DNA of 64,000 nucleotides from UBA5336 sp039815055 (GCA_039815055.1 JBCCAA010000002.1:28811-92810); one strand, 5' to 3'. Numbered from the stretch's first letter, positions 8,249-17,739 are shown. The notes: a model not told the origin generated them from the sequence alone. Program-made: numbers and translations.

Positions 8249-9808
8249 ATGCTGCTCGCTGTTGTCGGGCTCAGCGCCCCTCTATTGTCCGCTGGACTTA
8301 TGGGCGTGTTGTCAGGCGGTGGAGAAACCTGGGCGCATATTTCCGGCACGACCCTGTCGACCTACGCCGGCTCCACCGTGGTGATGCTGGTGCTAACCGG
8401 CATTCTTGTGCTTGTGTTCGCCATTCCGGCAGCCTGGCTGGTGACGATGCACGAGTTTCCCGGTCGCAGATTTCTCGAATGGCTGTTGATTCTGCCCCTG
8501 GCGGCCCCCGCTTATGTGCTTGCAATTGCCTATGCCAACCTGCTTGGCGTGGCAGGCCCGGTTCAATCGGGGCTGCGCGACATGACTGGTCTGTCGGCAC
8601 GCGACTATTGGTTTCCGGATATCAATTCCTTGCCCGGCCTGAGTGTAATCTTGGCTGCCGCGCTCTATCCCTATGTCTACCTCGCGGCGCGCGCCGCGTT
8701 CACCACTACGTCGATCTGCACCCTTGATGCGGCGCGAACGCTTGGCGCAAGGCCGCGCGACCTGCTTTTGCGTGTGGCCCTGCCCGCTGCGCGCCCGGCA
8801 ATTATCGCCGGGCTGTCTCTGGCGCTAATGGAGGCGGCTGCCGATTATGGCGCGGCGGACTATCTGGGCGTCCAGACCCTGACCGTGGGTGTGTTCCGCG
8901 CCTGGTCAAGCTATGGCGATGTCGGCGCGGGAGCACGCCTTGCACTGATCCTGTTGGCGTTGGCGGTCTTCCTGCAATGGCTGGAACGGTTTGACCGCGG
9001 CAGCGCGGGCAGCGAGGCCACATCCAAACGCTGGCAAAGCCTGACACGCGCGCGTCTCAACGGCTGGCATGGCTGGGCCGCCGCTGGCTTTTGTTTCGCC
9101 CTGTTCAGCCTGGGCTTCGGAATACCCGTGCTTCGACTGTTGTGGATCGCGATCGACACCAATGCGCCGGTCGCCAGCCTGTCCGGCGCAGCAGTGAATT
9201 CAATACTATTGGCAGCGGCTGGCGCAAGCCTCGCCTTCATTGCTGGTCTCGCCGTCGCCCTAGGGGCGCGGCGAAAGACAGGGCTTTCGCGTCTTGCCCG
9301 TTTGGCGGCTTCTGGCGGCTATGCTGTGCCCGGCGCAGTGCTGGCCCTGGGCGGCCTTATCGTTATTGGCTGGTTGGGGCTTGGCCTGACGGGGCATGTC
9401 GCGCTGTTGGTTCTGATCTGGATTTACGTCTGCCGGTTCACCGTGGCGGGCGCAGAACCGATGCAGGCCGCTTTGGCGCGCGCCCCCAAATCCATGGACC
9501 AGGCCGCCCGCAGTCTGGCAGCCTCGCCTTTGCGCCGGCTTGTCCGGGTTGACCTGCCCATCGCCATGTCCGGCGCGGTGGTGGCAGCGTTGATCTTGTT
9601 TGTCGAAATCCTCAAGGAGCTTCCAGCCACACTGATGCTGCGTCCGACCGGCTGGGACACCCTGGCGGTGCGGGCCTATGGCTATGCCAGTGACGAGCGG
9701 GTGGCGGAGGCAACGGTGCCGTGTCTGCTGATCACACTGGCCGGGCTTGTGCCCGTGATCTTGCTATCCGTGCGCCTGTCGCGGGCCCGCCCGGGTGAGA
9801 CGGCATGA
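8249..9808 (+). CDS. ABC transporter permease, duplicated (FbpB type)
   Basis: Inner-membrane permease of the iron-import system. The 519-residue protein has about twelve membrane helices arranged as two halves, as in FbpB, where one chain supplies both permease domains. Each half carries an EAA-type loop for contact with the ATPase; the first is clear at EAAADYGAADYLG and the second is the FVEILKELPATLML region. The start is uncertain: the frame stays open upstream to the end of the binding-protein gene without an ATG or GTG, and 8249 is the first ATG. It overlaps the ATPase gene by 4 bases. Confidence 0.87.
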   Translation: MLLAVVGLSAPLLSAGLMGVLSGGGETWAHISGTTLSTYAGSTVVMLVLTGILVLVFAIPAAWLVTMHEFPGRRFLEWLLILPLAAPAYVLAIAYANLLGVAGPVQSGLRDMTGLSARDYWFPDINSLPGLSVILAAALYPYVYLAARAAFTTTSICTLDAARTLGARPRDLLLRVALPAARPAIIAGLSLALMEAAADYGAADYLGVQTLTVGVFRAWSSYGDVGAGARLALILLALAVFLQWLERFDRGSAGSEATSKRWQSLTRARLNGWHGWAAAGFCFALFSLGFGIPVLRLLWIAIDTNAPVASLSGAAVNSILLAAAGASLAFIAGLAVALGARRKTGLSRLARLAASGGYAVPGAVLALGGLIVIGWLGLGLTGHVALLVLIWIYVCRFTVAGAEPMQAALARAPKSMDQAARSLAASPLRRLVRVDLPIAMSGAVVAALILFVEILKELPATLMLRPTGWDTLAVRAYGYASDERVAEATVPCLLITLAGLVPVILLSVRLSRARPGETA

Positions 9809-10761
9809 TCGAGGCGGCGCTCTCTGCCTGCGGTGTGACCAAGAAGATCGGCGCTACAACCATCGTGGATGGGGTAGACCTGAATTTGCGGCCTCGCGAA
9901 ATCACAGCACTTCTCGGCCCATCTGGCGCGGGCAAGTCAACGCTGCTGCGATTGTTGGCAGGCCTGGAAGGACTGGATGCTGGCGAGGTCACCATTGGCG
10001 GGTCTGCGTTGTCGCGACCGGGCCTCACGGTGCCTCCCGAAAAACGTCAGACCGGGCTCGTATTCCAGGATTTTGCGCTTTTCCCCCACCTGACAGCGCT
10101 GGAAAACGTGCGGTTTGGCCTGCCGCATCTAACAAAGGCGGACGGACGTGCCCTTGCCCTGTCCTGGCTCGACCGCATGCAATTGGCGGCCCGTTCAGGC
10201 GCCTATCCCGCTGAACTGTCCGGCGGGGAGCAGCAACGCGTTGCGATCGCCCGGGCGCTGGCCCCGCAACCGGCGGCCATCCTGATGGACGAGCCGTTTT
10301 CCGGCCTCGACCCCGCCTTGCGCGGCGGCGTGGCTGCGCTGACGCTGGCTGTGATCCGGGATGCGGGCGTTCCAGCTCTTTGGGTTACCCATGACCCCAG
10401 TGAAGCCATGATGCTGGCGGACACTTTGGCAGTGATGCAATCTGGCCAGATCGTGCAATCGGGACCGCCTGAAACAGTCTATCGCTCGCCCATTGACCTG
10501 GCCGTCGCGCAAGCCCTTGGACCGATCAACGAGATCCGGTTGACTGAAGATGCGGGCGTCGCCCTTGTTCGGCCTGAAGACCTGGTGCTGGACCCCGATG
10601 GCCCAATCGGCGCGACCGTTACATCGGTCCAGTTCACCGGGCCGACCTGGCGTCTTCTCGCAATGGCCGATGGACAAAACCTGATGATAGACTTGCCCGC
10701 CAGCACGCTTCCACCGGCGAGTGGATCCGCGGTCCACTTGACCATTCGCTCGCGCAGCTAG
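9805..10761 (+). CDS. ABC transporter ATP-binding protein (FbpC type)
   Basis: Cytoplasmic ATPase that powers the iron-type importer. The 318-residue protein has the full set of motifs: Walker A GPSGAGKST near residue 39, Q-loop in VFQDFALFPHL, ABC signature LSGGEQQRVAIARAL, Walker B ILMDEP, and the H-loop WVTHD. A C-terminal TOBE-like regulatory extension of about 80 residues follows. Its ATG overlaps the permease stop (ATGA). The three genes form a complete importer; no dedicated outer-membrane receptor is adjacent. Confidence 0.93.
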   Translation: MIEAALSACGVTKKIGATTIVDGVDLNLRPREITALLGPSGAGKSTLLRLLAGLEGLDAGEVTIGGSALSRPGLTVPPEKRQTGLVFQDFALFPHLTALENVRFGLPHLTKADGRALALSWLDRMQLAARSGAYPAELSGGEQQRVAIARALAPQPAAILMDEPFSGLDPALRGGVAALTLAVIRDAGVPALWVTHDPSEAMMLADTLAVMQSGQIVQSGPPETVYRSPIDLAVAQALGPINEIRLTEDAGVALVRPEDLVLDPDGPIGATVTSVQFTGPTWRLLAMADGQNLMIDLPASTLPPASGSAVHLTIRSRS

Positions 10762-10859
10762 CCGGTTGAACTTTCTGTCATATTGCAAAAACCCCCTCGC
10801 CATAAGGCTGGCCGCCCCGTAACATTACACGTTGACGGTATGTATGGAGTGTGAGTGCC

Positions 10860-12218
10860 ATGACGGCAGCGCCAATGCGTTTTGTTCTGATTACCCTGGT
10901 GTCCCTGTTCATTGCAGTTGCGGCGCAGGCACAGAGCTTTATTCGCGACACTGAAATCGAGCATACGCTTCGAGAATGGACCGACCCGATCCTTGAGGTC
11001 GCCGGGCTAGAGCCGAATGATGTCGGCCTCTATATCATCAACGACTCCTCGCTGAATGCGTTTGTCGCGAACGGTCAACGCATCCACCTGCATACCGGTC
11101 TGATTGTCGCCGCCGAAACGCCCGGCCAGTTGAAGGGCGTGATCGGGCACGAAACCTGCCATATTGCCTGTGGACACACGATCAGCCGCTCCCAGGCCGC
11201 CGGGGTGTCATCGCGCTCGGCTCTGCTCGCTATTGGCCTCGGCGTTCTCGCCATCGCAGCTGGCGCACCCGATGCGGGCGCCGCGCTGATTGGCGGTTCT
11301 TCCAGTTTCGCAGCAAGAACTTTCTTCGTGCACACCCGCGCCGAAGAAGCCGCAGCAGATGCCGCCGCAGTGGCCTATCTGGAAGCCCTTGGCCAGAGCC
11401 CGCGCGGCATCGTCGAGTTCTTTGAAAACTTCCGCTACCAGGAAGTGGTCTCAGAGGCCCGGCGTGACCCCTATTTCCGCGCCCACCCCCTGGCCTCTCA
11501 GCGGATTCGCACCACGCGGCAGTTGGCGGAAGAGACCGGGCTTTGGGATGTCGCGCCAGATCCCGAAGTGTTGAGACAGTTCGACATGATGCAAGCCAAG
11601 CTGATTGGCTTTCTCGACACCCCAGCGCAGGTCTACCGTCGATATCCACCAGATGACGTGTCTGCGCCAGCGCGCTATGCCCGCGCCATCGCCGCGATGC
11701 AGGCATCAGACATCAATGCCGCACTGAAAGACATTGAAGGGCTGATCGCTGAAGACGCGGAAAACCCGTATTTCCATGAGTTGAAGGGTCAGATCCTGTT
11801 CGAAAGCGGCCGCGTTGAGGAATCAGTAGAGCCCCATGCCACCGCCAATGAACTGATGCCGGACCAGGCCCTGCTGCTGATCAACCTTGGTCGCTCGCTA
11901 ATTGCAAGGGGAGAGCCCGGTGATCTTGAGGCCGGTGAAGAGGCCCTGCGCGATGCGCTGATCGCGGAGCCCGACAATGCGTTTGCCTGGCACCAGCTCG
12001 CCGCCGCGCTTGACAAACAGGGGCTGACCGCACAGGCCCAACTCGCCACGGCTGAGTCCGCGTACCATATCGGAGACCTACCCCGCGCCAACGTTTTTGC
12101 CGGCCGGGCGATCGGTGATTTTGACCGAAACACACCGCTGTTTCGCCGGGCTTCAGACATCATGGCAATCACGGATCCGCGGCTTCCGGAAAATCAGGCG
12201 ATCTACCGCCGCCGCTAA
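10860..12218 (+). CDS. Exported M48 family metalloprotease with TPR repeats (BepA-like)
   Basis: Periplasmic zinc peptidase related to BepA, which in enterobacteria degrades or matures stalled outer-membrane proteins. The 452-residue precursor has a signal peptide ending near AAQAQ (residue 25). The catalytic HExxH motif is HETCH at residues 97-101, within GHETCHIACGH, and a downstream AEEAAADAAA segment supplies the likely third zinc ligand. The C-terminal 200 residues are helical TPR-type repeats. The ATG at 10860, with GGAG about 10 bases upstream, is preferred over the GTG at 10851. It appears to be a single transcription unit with its own promoter gap. Confidence 0.88.
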   Translation: MTAAPMRFVLITLVSLFIAVAAQAQSFIRDTEIEHTLREWTDPILEVAGLEPNDVGLYIINDSSLNAFVANGQRIHLHTGLIVAAETPGQLKGVIGHETCHIACGHTISRSQAAGVSSRSALLAIGLGVLAIAAGAPDAGAALIGGSSSFAARTFFVHTRAEEAAADAAAVAYLEALGQSPRGIVEFFENFRYQEVVSEARRDPYFRAHPLASQRIRTTRQLAEETGLWDVAPDPEVLRQFDMMQAKLIGFLDTPAQVYRRYPPDDVSAPARYARAIAAMQASDINAALKDIEGLIAEDAENPYFHELKGQILFESGRVEESVEPHATANELMPDQALLLINLGRSLIARGEPGDLEAGEEALRDALIAEPDNAFAWHQLAAALDKQGLTAQAQLATAESAYHIGDLPRANVFAGRAIGDFDRNTPLFRRASDIMAITDPRLPENQAIYRRR

Positions 12219-12326
12219 GCCTCACGGATTTGTCAGACGGCAACCTGCGCAGCTTAATGGACCTGCAAGGTGATCGATGCCAATTGGCATATAAATTCAA
12301 AGACTTCAGACATGAAGGCGCCTGCC

Positions 12327-13073
12327 ATGACCAAACTCGCCATAACCGCGACCGCCCTGACCGCCCTTACACTTCTGCCAGCCTGCGCCCAGGATTCCAG
12401 CGCAAGTGCAAGCACGAACGATATGACCAAGGCGGAAGTCGAAGAAATCGTCCGCGACTATATCCTCGAAAATCCGGAAATTGTTGAAGACGCTCTTATC
12501 GCGCTTCAAGCCCAGCGCGAGTCCGAAGCCGAAGAGGCCCAGCGCTCCGCTATTTTGGCCAATGCAGACGGCCTCTACAGTTTCGAAACCGACTATTCGA
12601 TCGGCCCGGACAACGCGGCTGTCACCATTGTAGAGTTCTTCGATTATCGCTGCGGGTTCTGCAAACGATCGGTGGACGAAGTGGCCGCCCTGCCCGTGAA
12701 ATTCGATGGCGACGTGCGGGTAGTGTTCAAAGAGCTGCCGATCTTGTCACCGGAAAGTCGCCAGGCGGCTTTGGCCGCTCTCGCCGCTGGAAAACAGGGC
12801 AAGTATCTCGACATGCACGTTGCGATGATGAGTGAAAACTCAAGCCTGTCCAATCCGGAGATCAACCGGATTGCCGCGAGTATCGGCGTCGATGTCGAGC
12901 AAATGCGCAACGACATGCAGTCTGCCGAGGTGCTTCAACAACTGGCCGACTCTGAAGCGTTGGCGCGCAAGCTGGATGTCAGCGGGACACCGGCGTTTTT
13001 CATTGGAGAGCATTTCATAAACGGCGCGAACTTGCCGCTGCTGAACCGACTTATCAATGAAGAGCTGGGCTAA
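12327..13073 (+). CDS. DsbA-like thioredoxin-fold lipoprotein (Com1 type)
   Basis: Predicted periplasmic thiol oxidoreductase. The 248-residue precursor has a leader ending in a lipobox-like LPAC (Cys20), so it may be membrane-anchored. An N-terminal helical region (35-75), similar to the dimerisation arm of Com1/BdbD proteins, is followed by a thioredoxin fold with active site CGFC at 109-112 and a cis-proline loop SGTPAFFIG. The ATG at 12327 is chosen because GAAGG lies 9 bases upstream and the leader then has a normal length. The stop overlaps the convergent thiG stop by 4 bases. Confidence 0.88.
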   Translation: MTKLAITATALTALTLLPACAQDSSASASTNDMTKAEVEEIVRDYILENPEIVEDALIALQAQRESEAEEAQRSAILANADGLYSFETDYSIGPDNAAVTIVEFFDYRCGFCKRSVDEVAALPVKFDGDVRVVFKELPILSPESRQAALAALAAGKQGKYLDMHVAMMSENSSLSNPEINRIAASIGVDVEQMRNDMQSAEVLQQLADSEALARKLDVSGTPAFFIGEHFINGANLPLLNRLINEELG

Positions 13074-13849
13074 ATCAGCCCTGCCAAGGGAGACGAAGGA
13101 TCGGCGTAGCGCTTCTTGTTCATCCGCCCGGCCAAATATGCGTCTCGCCCTGCCATCACCGCCAGTTTCATTGCCCGGGCCATGCGAATTGGATCGCGTG
13201 CTTCGGCAATGGCTGTATTGAGCATGACCGCGTCACAGCCAAGCTCCATGGCGATGGCTGCATCTGACGCCGTGCCGACACCGGCATCGAGAATGACCGG
13301 CACGCGGGACTGTTCTATGATCAGCCGAATGTTCACCGGATTCTGAATGCCCAGACCAGATCCAATCAATGCACCAAGAGGCATGATCGCACAGCAGCCT
13401 GCATCCTCCAGTTTGCGAGCATAGACCGGGTCGTCAGAGCAATAGACCATCACCTGGAAGCCATCCTTCACCAGCGCGTAGGCGGCCTCCAGCGTGGCCT
13501 CCATGTCTGGATAGAGCGTGCGCTGGTCGGCCAGGACTTCCAGCTTCACCAGGTCCCAGCCGCCCGCTTCCCGGGCAAGCCTGAGCGTGCGCAGCGCTTC
13601 GTCGGCAGTGTAACACCCAGCCGTGTTGGGCAGGTAGACAAACTCATCGGGAGACAGGTGCTCTGTCAGCCGGTCTTCATTCGGATTGGAGAGATTGATT
13701 CGGCGCAGGGCCACCGTGACGATTTCCGCGCCCGCGGCCCGCGCAGCCTCTGCATTCTGGGCGTAAGAGGCATAGCGCCCCGTTCCCACAATCAGGCGGG
13801 AGGAAAACGCGCGCCCGGCAATCGTCAGCGTGTCTGTATTCTCGGTCAT
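13070..13849 (-). CDS. thiG: Thiazole synthase
   Basis: Builds the thiazole phosphate ring of thiamine from deoxyxylulose 5-phosphate, dehydroglycine and the sulfur carried by ThiS. The 259-residue (beta/alpha)8 protein has the Schiff-base lysine Lys102 in LVKLEVL, the phosphate-binding PLGALIGSGLGI region, and the conserved VILDAGVGTASDAAIAMELG segment. It follows thiS on the minus strand after 72 bases. No thiC, thiO, thiE or thiF homolog is in the window. Confidence 0.96.
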   Translation of the reverse strand: MTENTDTLTIAGRAFSSRLIVGTGRYASYAQNAEAARAAGAEIVTVALRRINLSNPNEDRLTEHLSPDEFVYLPNTAGCYTADEALRTLRLAREAGGWDLVKLEVLADQRTLYPDMEATLEAAYALVKDGFQVMVYCSDDPVYARKLEDAGCCAIMPLGALIGSGLGIQNPVNIRLIIEQSRVPVILDAGVGTASDAAIAMELGCDAVMLNTAIAEARDPIRMARAMKLAVMAGRDAYLAGRMNKKRYADPSSPLAGLI

Positions 13850-13921
13850 ATGTCATTGTTTGGGCGTGGGCTCAGGCCAGGTCAACAACAACGCCTTGCA
13901 GGCCAGTTATGCCGATGCGGA

Positions 13922-14122
13922 TCACCCACCGCCAACAAACTGAACGACTTCCAACTCGTCCCCGTCTTCCAGCAATGTGGCGCTGTGGGCCGATTTCGGG
14001 ACGATTTCGCGATTGCGTTCAATGGCGATGCCGCGCGGATCGCCTTCCATCGTTGCGACCATGTCGGCAACACTCATGCCCGCAGACACCTCCCGAAGCT
14101 CTCCATTGATCCGGATTTGCAT
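13922..14122 (-). CDS. thiS: Sulfur carrier protein ThiS
   Basis: Ubiquitin-fold sulfur carrier for thiazole synthesis; its C-terminal glycine is adenylylated and thiocarboxylated. The 66-residue length fits the family. It starts MQIRINGE and ends in FVGGG, supplying the required terminal Gly-Gly with one additional glycine before it. The ATG at 14122 is preceded by GGAGGGAAG at good spacing, which decides it against a longer reading to 14188. It lies directly upstream of thiG and is divergent from aroQ. The 59-base gap is too short to hold a TPP riboswitch. Confidence 0.93.
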   Translation of the reverse strand: MQIRINGELREVSAGMSVADMVATMEGDPRGIAIERNREIVPKSAHSATLLEDGDELEVVQFVGGG

Positions 14123-14181
14123 GGCGACTTCCCTCCATCGGCTCTTGCCTTCGGCCCCGATTTTGCGCAACACACAAGGCC

Positions 14182-14631
14182 ATGACACCGCCTATTTATG
14201 TGCTGAACGGGCCGAATCTCAACCTTCTCGGCACGCGTGAGCCTGAAATTTACGGATCCGATACGCTGGCCGACATTGAAGCGCGGGTGCGCGGCGCATC
14301 CGGCAGCACCGAGATTGTGTTCCGCCAAAGCAATTCAGAAGGCGAACTCGTAGACTGGGTACAGGAAGCTGGTGCGTCCGCCTGCGGAATCATCTTGAAC
14401 GCAGGCGCCTACACACACACCTCGATAGCCCTTCATGATGCGCTCAAAAGCATCAATATCCCGGTGATCGAAGTACACTTGTCGAACCCGGCAGCCCGCG
14501 AAGCCTTCCGGCACACCAATTATGTTGCCCCAGCAGCCAACGCAACGATTGCGGGTCTGGGCGCCCATGGCTATGTCCTCGCATTAGAGGCCCTTCTGGC
14601 CATGACCTCTTCCAAAAAGGACACCCCATGA
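14182..14631 (+). CDS. aroQ: 3-dehydroquinate dehydratase, type II
   Basis: Third step of the shikimate pathway, a cytoplasmic dodecameric dehydratase. The 149-residue length is typical of type II. Conserved features are NGPNLNLLGTREPEIYG near the N-terminus (with the catalytic Arg and Tyr), LNAGAYTHTSIAL in the middle, and the EVHLSNPAAREAFRH segment carrying the catalytic His and substrate-binding residues. Its stop overlaps the accB start by 4 bases, the usual alphaproteobacterial linkage of aroQ with acetyl-CoA carboxylase genes. Confidence 0.96.
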   Translation: MTPPIYVLNGPNLNLLGTREPEIYGSDTLADIEARVRGASGSTEIVFRQSNSEGELVDWVQEAGASACGIILNAGAYTHTSIALHDALKSINIPVIEVHLSNPAAREAFRHTNYVAPAANATIAGLGAHGYVLALEALLAMTSSKKDTP

Positions 14632-15101
14632 GCAATGGAAAGTCGAAACTCGACACAGGCCTGATTCGCGAACTGGCAGCGATCCTTCGCGAGGCCGATC
14701 TGGGTGAGCTTGAAGTTGAACATGAAGGGCTGCGGGTGAAAGTGACCAAGCCTGCACCGCCGGCCGTTGCAACCTATGCTGCGCCCCCGGCGGCCCATGC
14801 TCCGGCACCGGCTGCAACAGGCACCGCGCCCGCGGCGGTTGCCGAGCCCGCCGAAGCTGTGGCCGACGAAAACGCTGTCACAGCACCCATGGTTGGCACC
14901 GTCTATCTTTCGCCAGAGCCCGGCACGAAGGCCTTCGTGAAGGAAGGCGACACAGTGAAACAGGGCGATACGCTGATGCTGGTGGAGGCCATGAAGACCT
15001 TCAATCCGGTCGATGCGCCCCGGTCTGGCACCATCACAAAGATCATTGTCAAGGATGCCCAGCCGGTGGAATTCGGCGAACCCCTGATGGTCATTTCCTA
15101 A
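14628..15101 (+). CDS. accB: Biotin carboxyl carrier protein of acetyl-CoA carboxylase
   Basis: Carries the biotin that shuttles carboxyl groups in the first committed step of fatty acid synthesis. The 157-residue protein has an N-terminal helical part (1-40), an Ala/Pro-rich flexible linker (41-80) and a C-terminal biotinyl domain. The biotin acceptor is Lys123 in the motif VEAMKTFNPV. It overlaps aroQ by 4 bases and is followed after 15 bases by accC, its biotin-charging partner. Confidence 0.97.
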   Translation: MSNGKSKLDTGLIRELAAILREADLGELEVEHEGLRVKVTKPAPPAVATYAAPPAAHAPAPAATGTAPAAVAEPAEAVADENAVTAPMVGTVYLSPEPGTKAFVKEGDTVKQGDTLMLVEAMKTFNPVDAPRSGTITKIIVKDAQPVEFGEPLMVIS

Positions 15102-15116
15102 AGCCGGAGCGATGAC

Positions 15117-16457
15117 ATGATAGAAAAAGTCCTCATCGCCAACCGCGGCGAGATTGCCCTGCGCATCCACAGGGCGTGTAAGGAAATGGGCATCGCAACG
15201 GTTGCGGTCCACTCCGAAGCGGATGCCGATGCGATGGCGGTCAGGCTGGCCGATGAAAGCGTATGCATTGGCCCGGCGCCGTCCAGCCTGTCTTATCTGA
15301 AGAAGTCCCAGATCATTGCGGCGGCAGAAATCACCGGCGCCGATGCCATCCATCCAGGCTATGGCTTCCTCTCAGAAAACGCCCAGTTCGCAGAGATGGT
15401 CGAGGCCCACAGCCTGATCTTCATTGGGCCAACGGCCGACCATATCCGCGTGATGGGCGACAAGATTGCAGCCAAGCAGGCCATGATCGATGCCGGCGTG
15501 CCGGTCGTGCCAGGTTCCGATGGTGGGGTTGAGAGCATCAGCGTGGCTAAGAAGGCTGCCAAAAAGATCGGCTATCCAGTGCTGGTGAAAGCCTCTTCGG
15601 GCGGTGGCGGACGGGGCATGAAGCTGGCACGCAGCGAGAAAGAGCTGGAAACAGCGGTCCGCACGGCCAAGACCGAGGCCAAAGCCGCTTTTGGCGATGA
15701 TGCAGTGTATCTGGAAAAGTATCTGGAGCGCCCGCGCCACATCGAGATTCAGATCATCGCCGACACCCATGGCAATGTCTGCCACTTGTGGGAGCGCGAT
15801 TGTTCAATTCAACGCCGCCATCAGAAAGTGTTCGAGGAAGCGCCCTCGCCCGCTCTGAACCAGGCACAGCGCGATGATATTGGCGCCATCGTTGCCCGCG
15901 CGGTGAAGAAAATGGGGTATCGCGGCGCCGGGACGATGGAATTCCTCTATGAGGACGGTCAGTTCTACTTCATCGAAATGAACACCCGAATCCAGGTGGA
16001 ACATCCCGTGACGGAGATGATCACCAGTATCGATCTGGTGCGCGAGCAGATCCGTGTCGCGGACGGCGCGAAACTGTCCTTTTCCCAGGACGAAGTTCTG
16101 CTGGTCGGCCATGCCATTGAGTGCCGTATCAACGCCGAGCATCCAGAGACATTTGTGCCGAGCCCTGGCTTAATTACAGACTTTCATCCCCCAGGTGGGC
16201 CGGATGTTCGCCTCGATAGCGCGGCCTATGCCGGCTACAGAATCCCTCCCCATTATGATAGTCTGATCGGCAAGCTGATCGTCCACGGACGGTCGCGCAA
16301 CGAGTGTGTGATGCGCCTGCGCCGGGCGCTGCAGGAAATGGTCGTTGGCGGTGTCTACACCACGCTCGACCTGCATCGCAAGCTGGTCGAAGAAAAGGAC
16401 ATCATCGATGGCCATTACGACATTCACTGGCTGGAGCGTTATCTCGCGGAAGAGTAA
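15117..16457 (+). CDS. accC: Biotin carboxylase subunit of acetyl-CoA carboxylase
   Basis: ATP-dependent carboxylation of the biotin on AccB. The 446-residue length is typical. Family motifs in order are KVLIANRGEIALRI at the N-terminus, HPGYGFLSENAQF, the glycine-rich ATP-grasp loop KASSGGGGRGMKLA, the metal and nucleotide site FIEMNTRIQVEHPVTEM, and the C-terminal INAEHP segment. It sits in the aroQ-accB-accC-aat run. The carboxyltransferase genes accA and accD are not in this window. Confidence 0.97.
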   Translation: MIEKVLIANRGEIALRIHRACKEMGIATVAVHSEADADAMAVRLADESVCIGPAPSSLSYLKKSQIIAAAEITGADAIHPGYGFLSENAQFAEMVEAHSLIFIGPTADHIRVMGDKIAAKQAMIDAGVPVVPGSDGGVESISVAKKAAKKIGYPVLVKASSGGGGRGMKLARSEKELETAVRTAKTEAKAAFGDDAVYLEKYLERPRHIEIQIIADTHGNVCHLWERDCSIQRRHQKVFEEAPSPALNQAQRDDIGAIVARAVKKMGYRGAGTMEFLYEDGQFYFIEMNTRIQVEHPVTEMITSIDLVREQIRVADGAKLSFSQDEVLLVGHAIECRINAEHPETFVPSPGLITDFHPPGGPDVRLDSAAYAGYRIPPHYDSLIGKLIVHGRSRNECVMRLRRALQEMVVGGVYTTLDLHRKLVEEKDIIDGHYDIHWLERYLAEE

Positions 16458-16463
16458 AGCCGC

Positions 16464-17111
16464 GTGAGCCTGCGACTGGATACGCGCACGCTGCTGGGAT
16501 GTTACCGGCGCGGCGTGTTTCCCATGGCAGAAAGCCATGATGATCCAAGACTGTTCCTGGTCGACCCGGATTTGCGGGGCATCCTGCCGTTAGACGGATT
16601 TCACGTGCCGCGGCGATTGAAACGTACGGTCCGCCAGGATGAATTTGAAGTGACCGTCGACCGGGCTTTTTCTCGCGTATTGGAAGGGTGCGCTGCGCCC
16701 GCTCCGGGTCGAGAAAATACGTGGATCAACCCAGTGATCCACAATCTTTACAGTGCACTACACCGGGAAGGTCATGCCCATTCTCTGGAGGTCTGGCAGG
16801 ATGGAAAGCTTGCGGGCGGACTATATGGCGTCGCAATTGGCGGCGCATTTTTCGGCGAGAGCATGTTCTCGCGGATGACAGATGCATCGAAGATAGCGCT
16901 TGTTCACTTGGCCGCGGTGCTGTTGCGCCAGGGATACGCGCTGCTTGATGCCCAGTTTCACAATCCGCATCTGGAACAGTTCGGACTGATTGAGGTCCAC
17001 CGCGCCGATTTCAAAGACATGCTGCACGAGGCCCTGCAGCGAGAGTGCGTTTTTCCAGGTGGATCACCAATGTCGGGCGAGTTGGCGCTTGATGTGCTGG
17101 TTACGGCCTAG
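16464..17111 (+). CDS. aat: Leucyl/phenylalanyl-tRNA-protein transferase
   Basis: Adds Leu or Phe to N-terminal Arg or Lys of proteins, marking them for ClpAP degradation (N-degron pathway). The 215-residue protein shows the family features: YRRGVFPM near the N-terminus, TWINPVIHNLYSALH, HSLEVWQDGKLAGGLYGVAI, and FFGESMFSR, followed by LDAQFHNPHLEQFG. The start is a GTG 7 bases after the accC stop, so it is part of the same operon. The adaptor gene clpS is not seen nearby. Confidence 0.94.
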   Translation: MSLRLDTRTLLGCYRRGVFPMAESHDDPRLFLVDPDLRGILPLDGFHVPRRLKRTVRQDEFEVTVDRAFSRVLEGCAAPAPGRENTWINPVIHNLYSALHREGHAHSLEVWQDGKLAGGLYGVAIGGAFFGESMFSRMTDASKIALVHLAAVLLRQGYALLDAQFHNPHLEQFGLIEVHRADFKDMLHEALQRECVFPGGSPMSGELALDVLVTA

Positions 17112-17130
17112 GGCCAATTGCGGTGCAGGG

Positions 17131-17739
17131 CTATTCTGCCGGTCCACTCGCCGCGCCGCAGCCGATCACCCAAACATCGTAGACCGGATGTTCGAGCGCA
17201 TTGAGCCCTGGTGATGAGGAGAACATCCACCCCGAAAAGATCTGGGGCGTTTCTTCCAGACCCGCCTCGGTTTCCATCGGTGCAACAGACGCCACCGACA
17301 AGAAGGCTGAATTCTCCGGTGCCTGCTCTGGTGGCCGCGCAAAACAAGTGGCCAGGGTTATTTCGAGGGAGCCAAACACTTTCGGCTCACCAACCGTGAC
17401 GGAAAAGTCGGTAGATCGCCCGGTTATTTTGTCGAGGCCGCGCAGAGTCGCTTCGCCGTTCTGCAACCATGTGTTTTCGATCAGAGGTGTGGCCTCTTCT
17501 TCCTCTTCGCCGTCGCCCTCAATCGGTTCGCCGGTAAGCGGGTCAATGGCTGGTGCGTCATCATCCGGGCCAACCGGGTCTGTTGCCGAGACCTCACTGA
17601 CGGAAGCATCGTTCGGGCCGATAAGAGCCTCAAGTGCGGCGTCAACATTGCTGTAATCCGGCTGGTCAGTGTCCTGAGCCATGGCAAATATGCCGACGGC
17701 GGCAACGCATATTGTGGAAAGAGCGAGGGTTCGGATCAT
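17131..17739 (-). CDS. DUF2155 family exported protein
   Basis: A 202-residue periplasmic protein with a signal peptide ending near FAMAQ (residue 22). A low-complexity acidic linker follows (residues 25-80, Asp/Glu/Pro rich). The DUF2155 domain comes next, beginning with a LDKITGRSTDFSVTVGE segment and including a conserved Cys in LATCFARPP and the GWMFSSSPGLNALEHPVYDVW stretch. Its function is unknown; the domain is found next to mlaD and NDUFA12 in alphaproteobacteria. Its start overlaps the mlaD stop by 4 bases. Confidence 0.88.
   Translation of the reverse strand: MIRTLALSTICVAAVGIFAMAQDTDQPDYSNVDAALEALIGPNDASVSEVSATDPVGPDDDAPAIDPLTGEPIEGDGEEEEEATPLIENTWLQNGEATLRGLDKITGRSTDFSVTVGEPKVFGSLEITLATCFARPPEQAPENSAFLSVASVAPMETEAGLEETPQIFSGWMFSSSPGLNALEHPVYDVWVIGCGAASGPAE

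Noticed and set aside
11146..11173. Unusual M48 active site HETCH with a Cys inside
   Set aside because: It still satisfies HExxH; the middle residues vary freely in the family.
13922..14122. ThiS C-terminus with three glycines as a defect
   Set aside because: The required terminal Gly-Gly is present; one more preceding glycine is within normal variation.
14123..14181. TPP riboswitch before thiS
   Set aside because: Only 59 bases separate thiS from the divergent aroQ and no THI-box sequence is visible.
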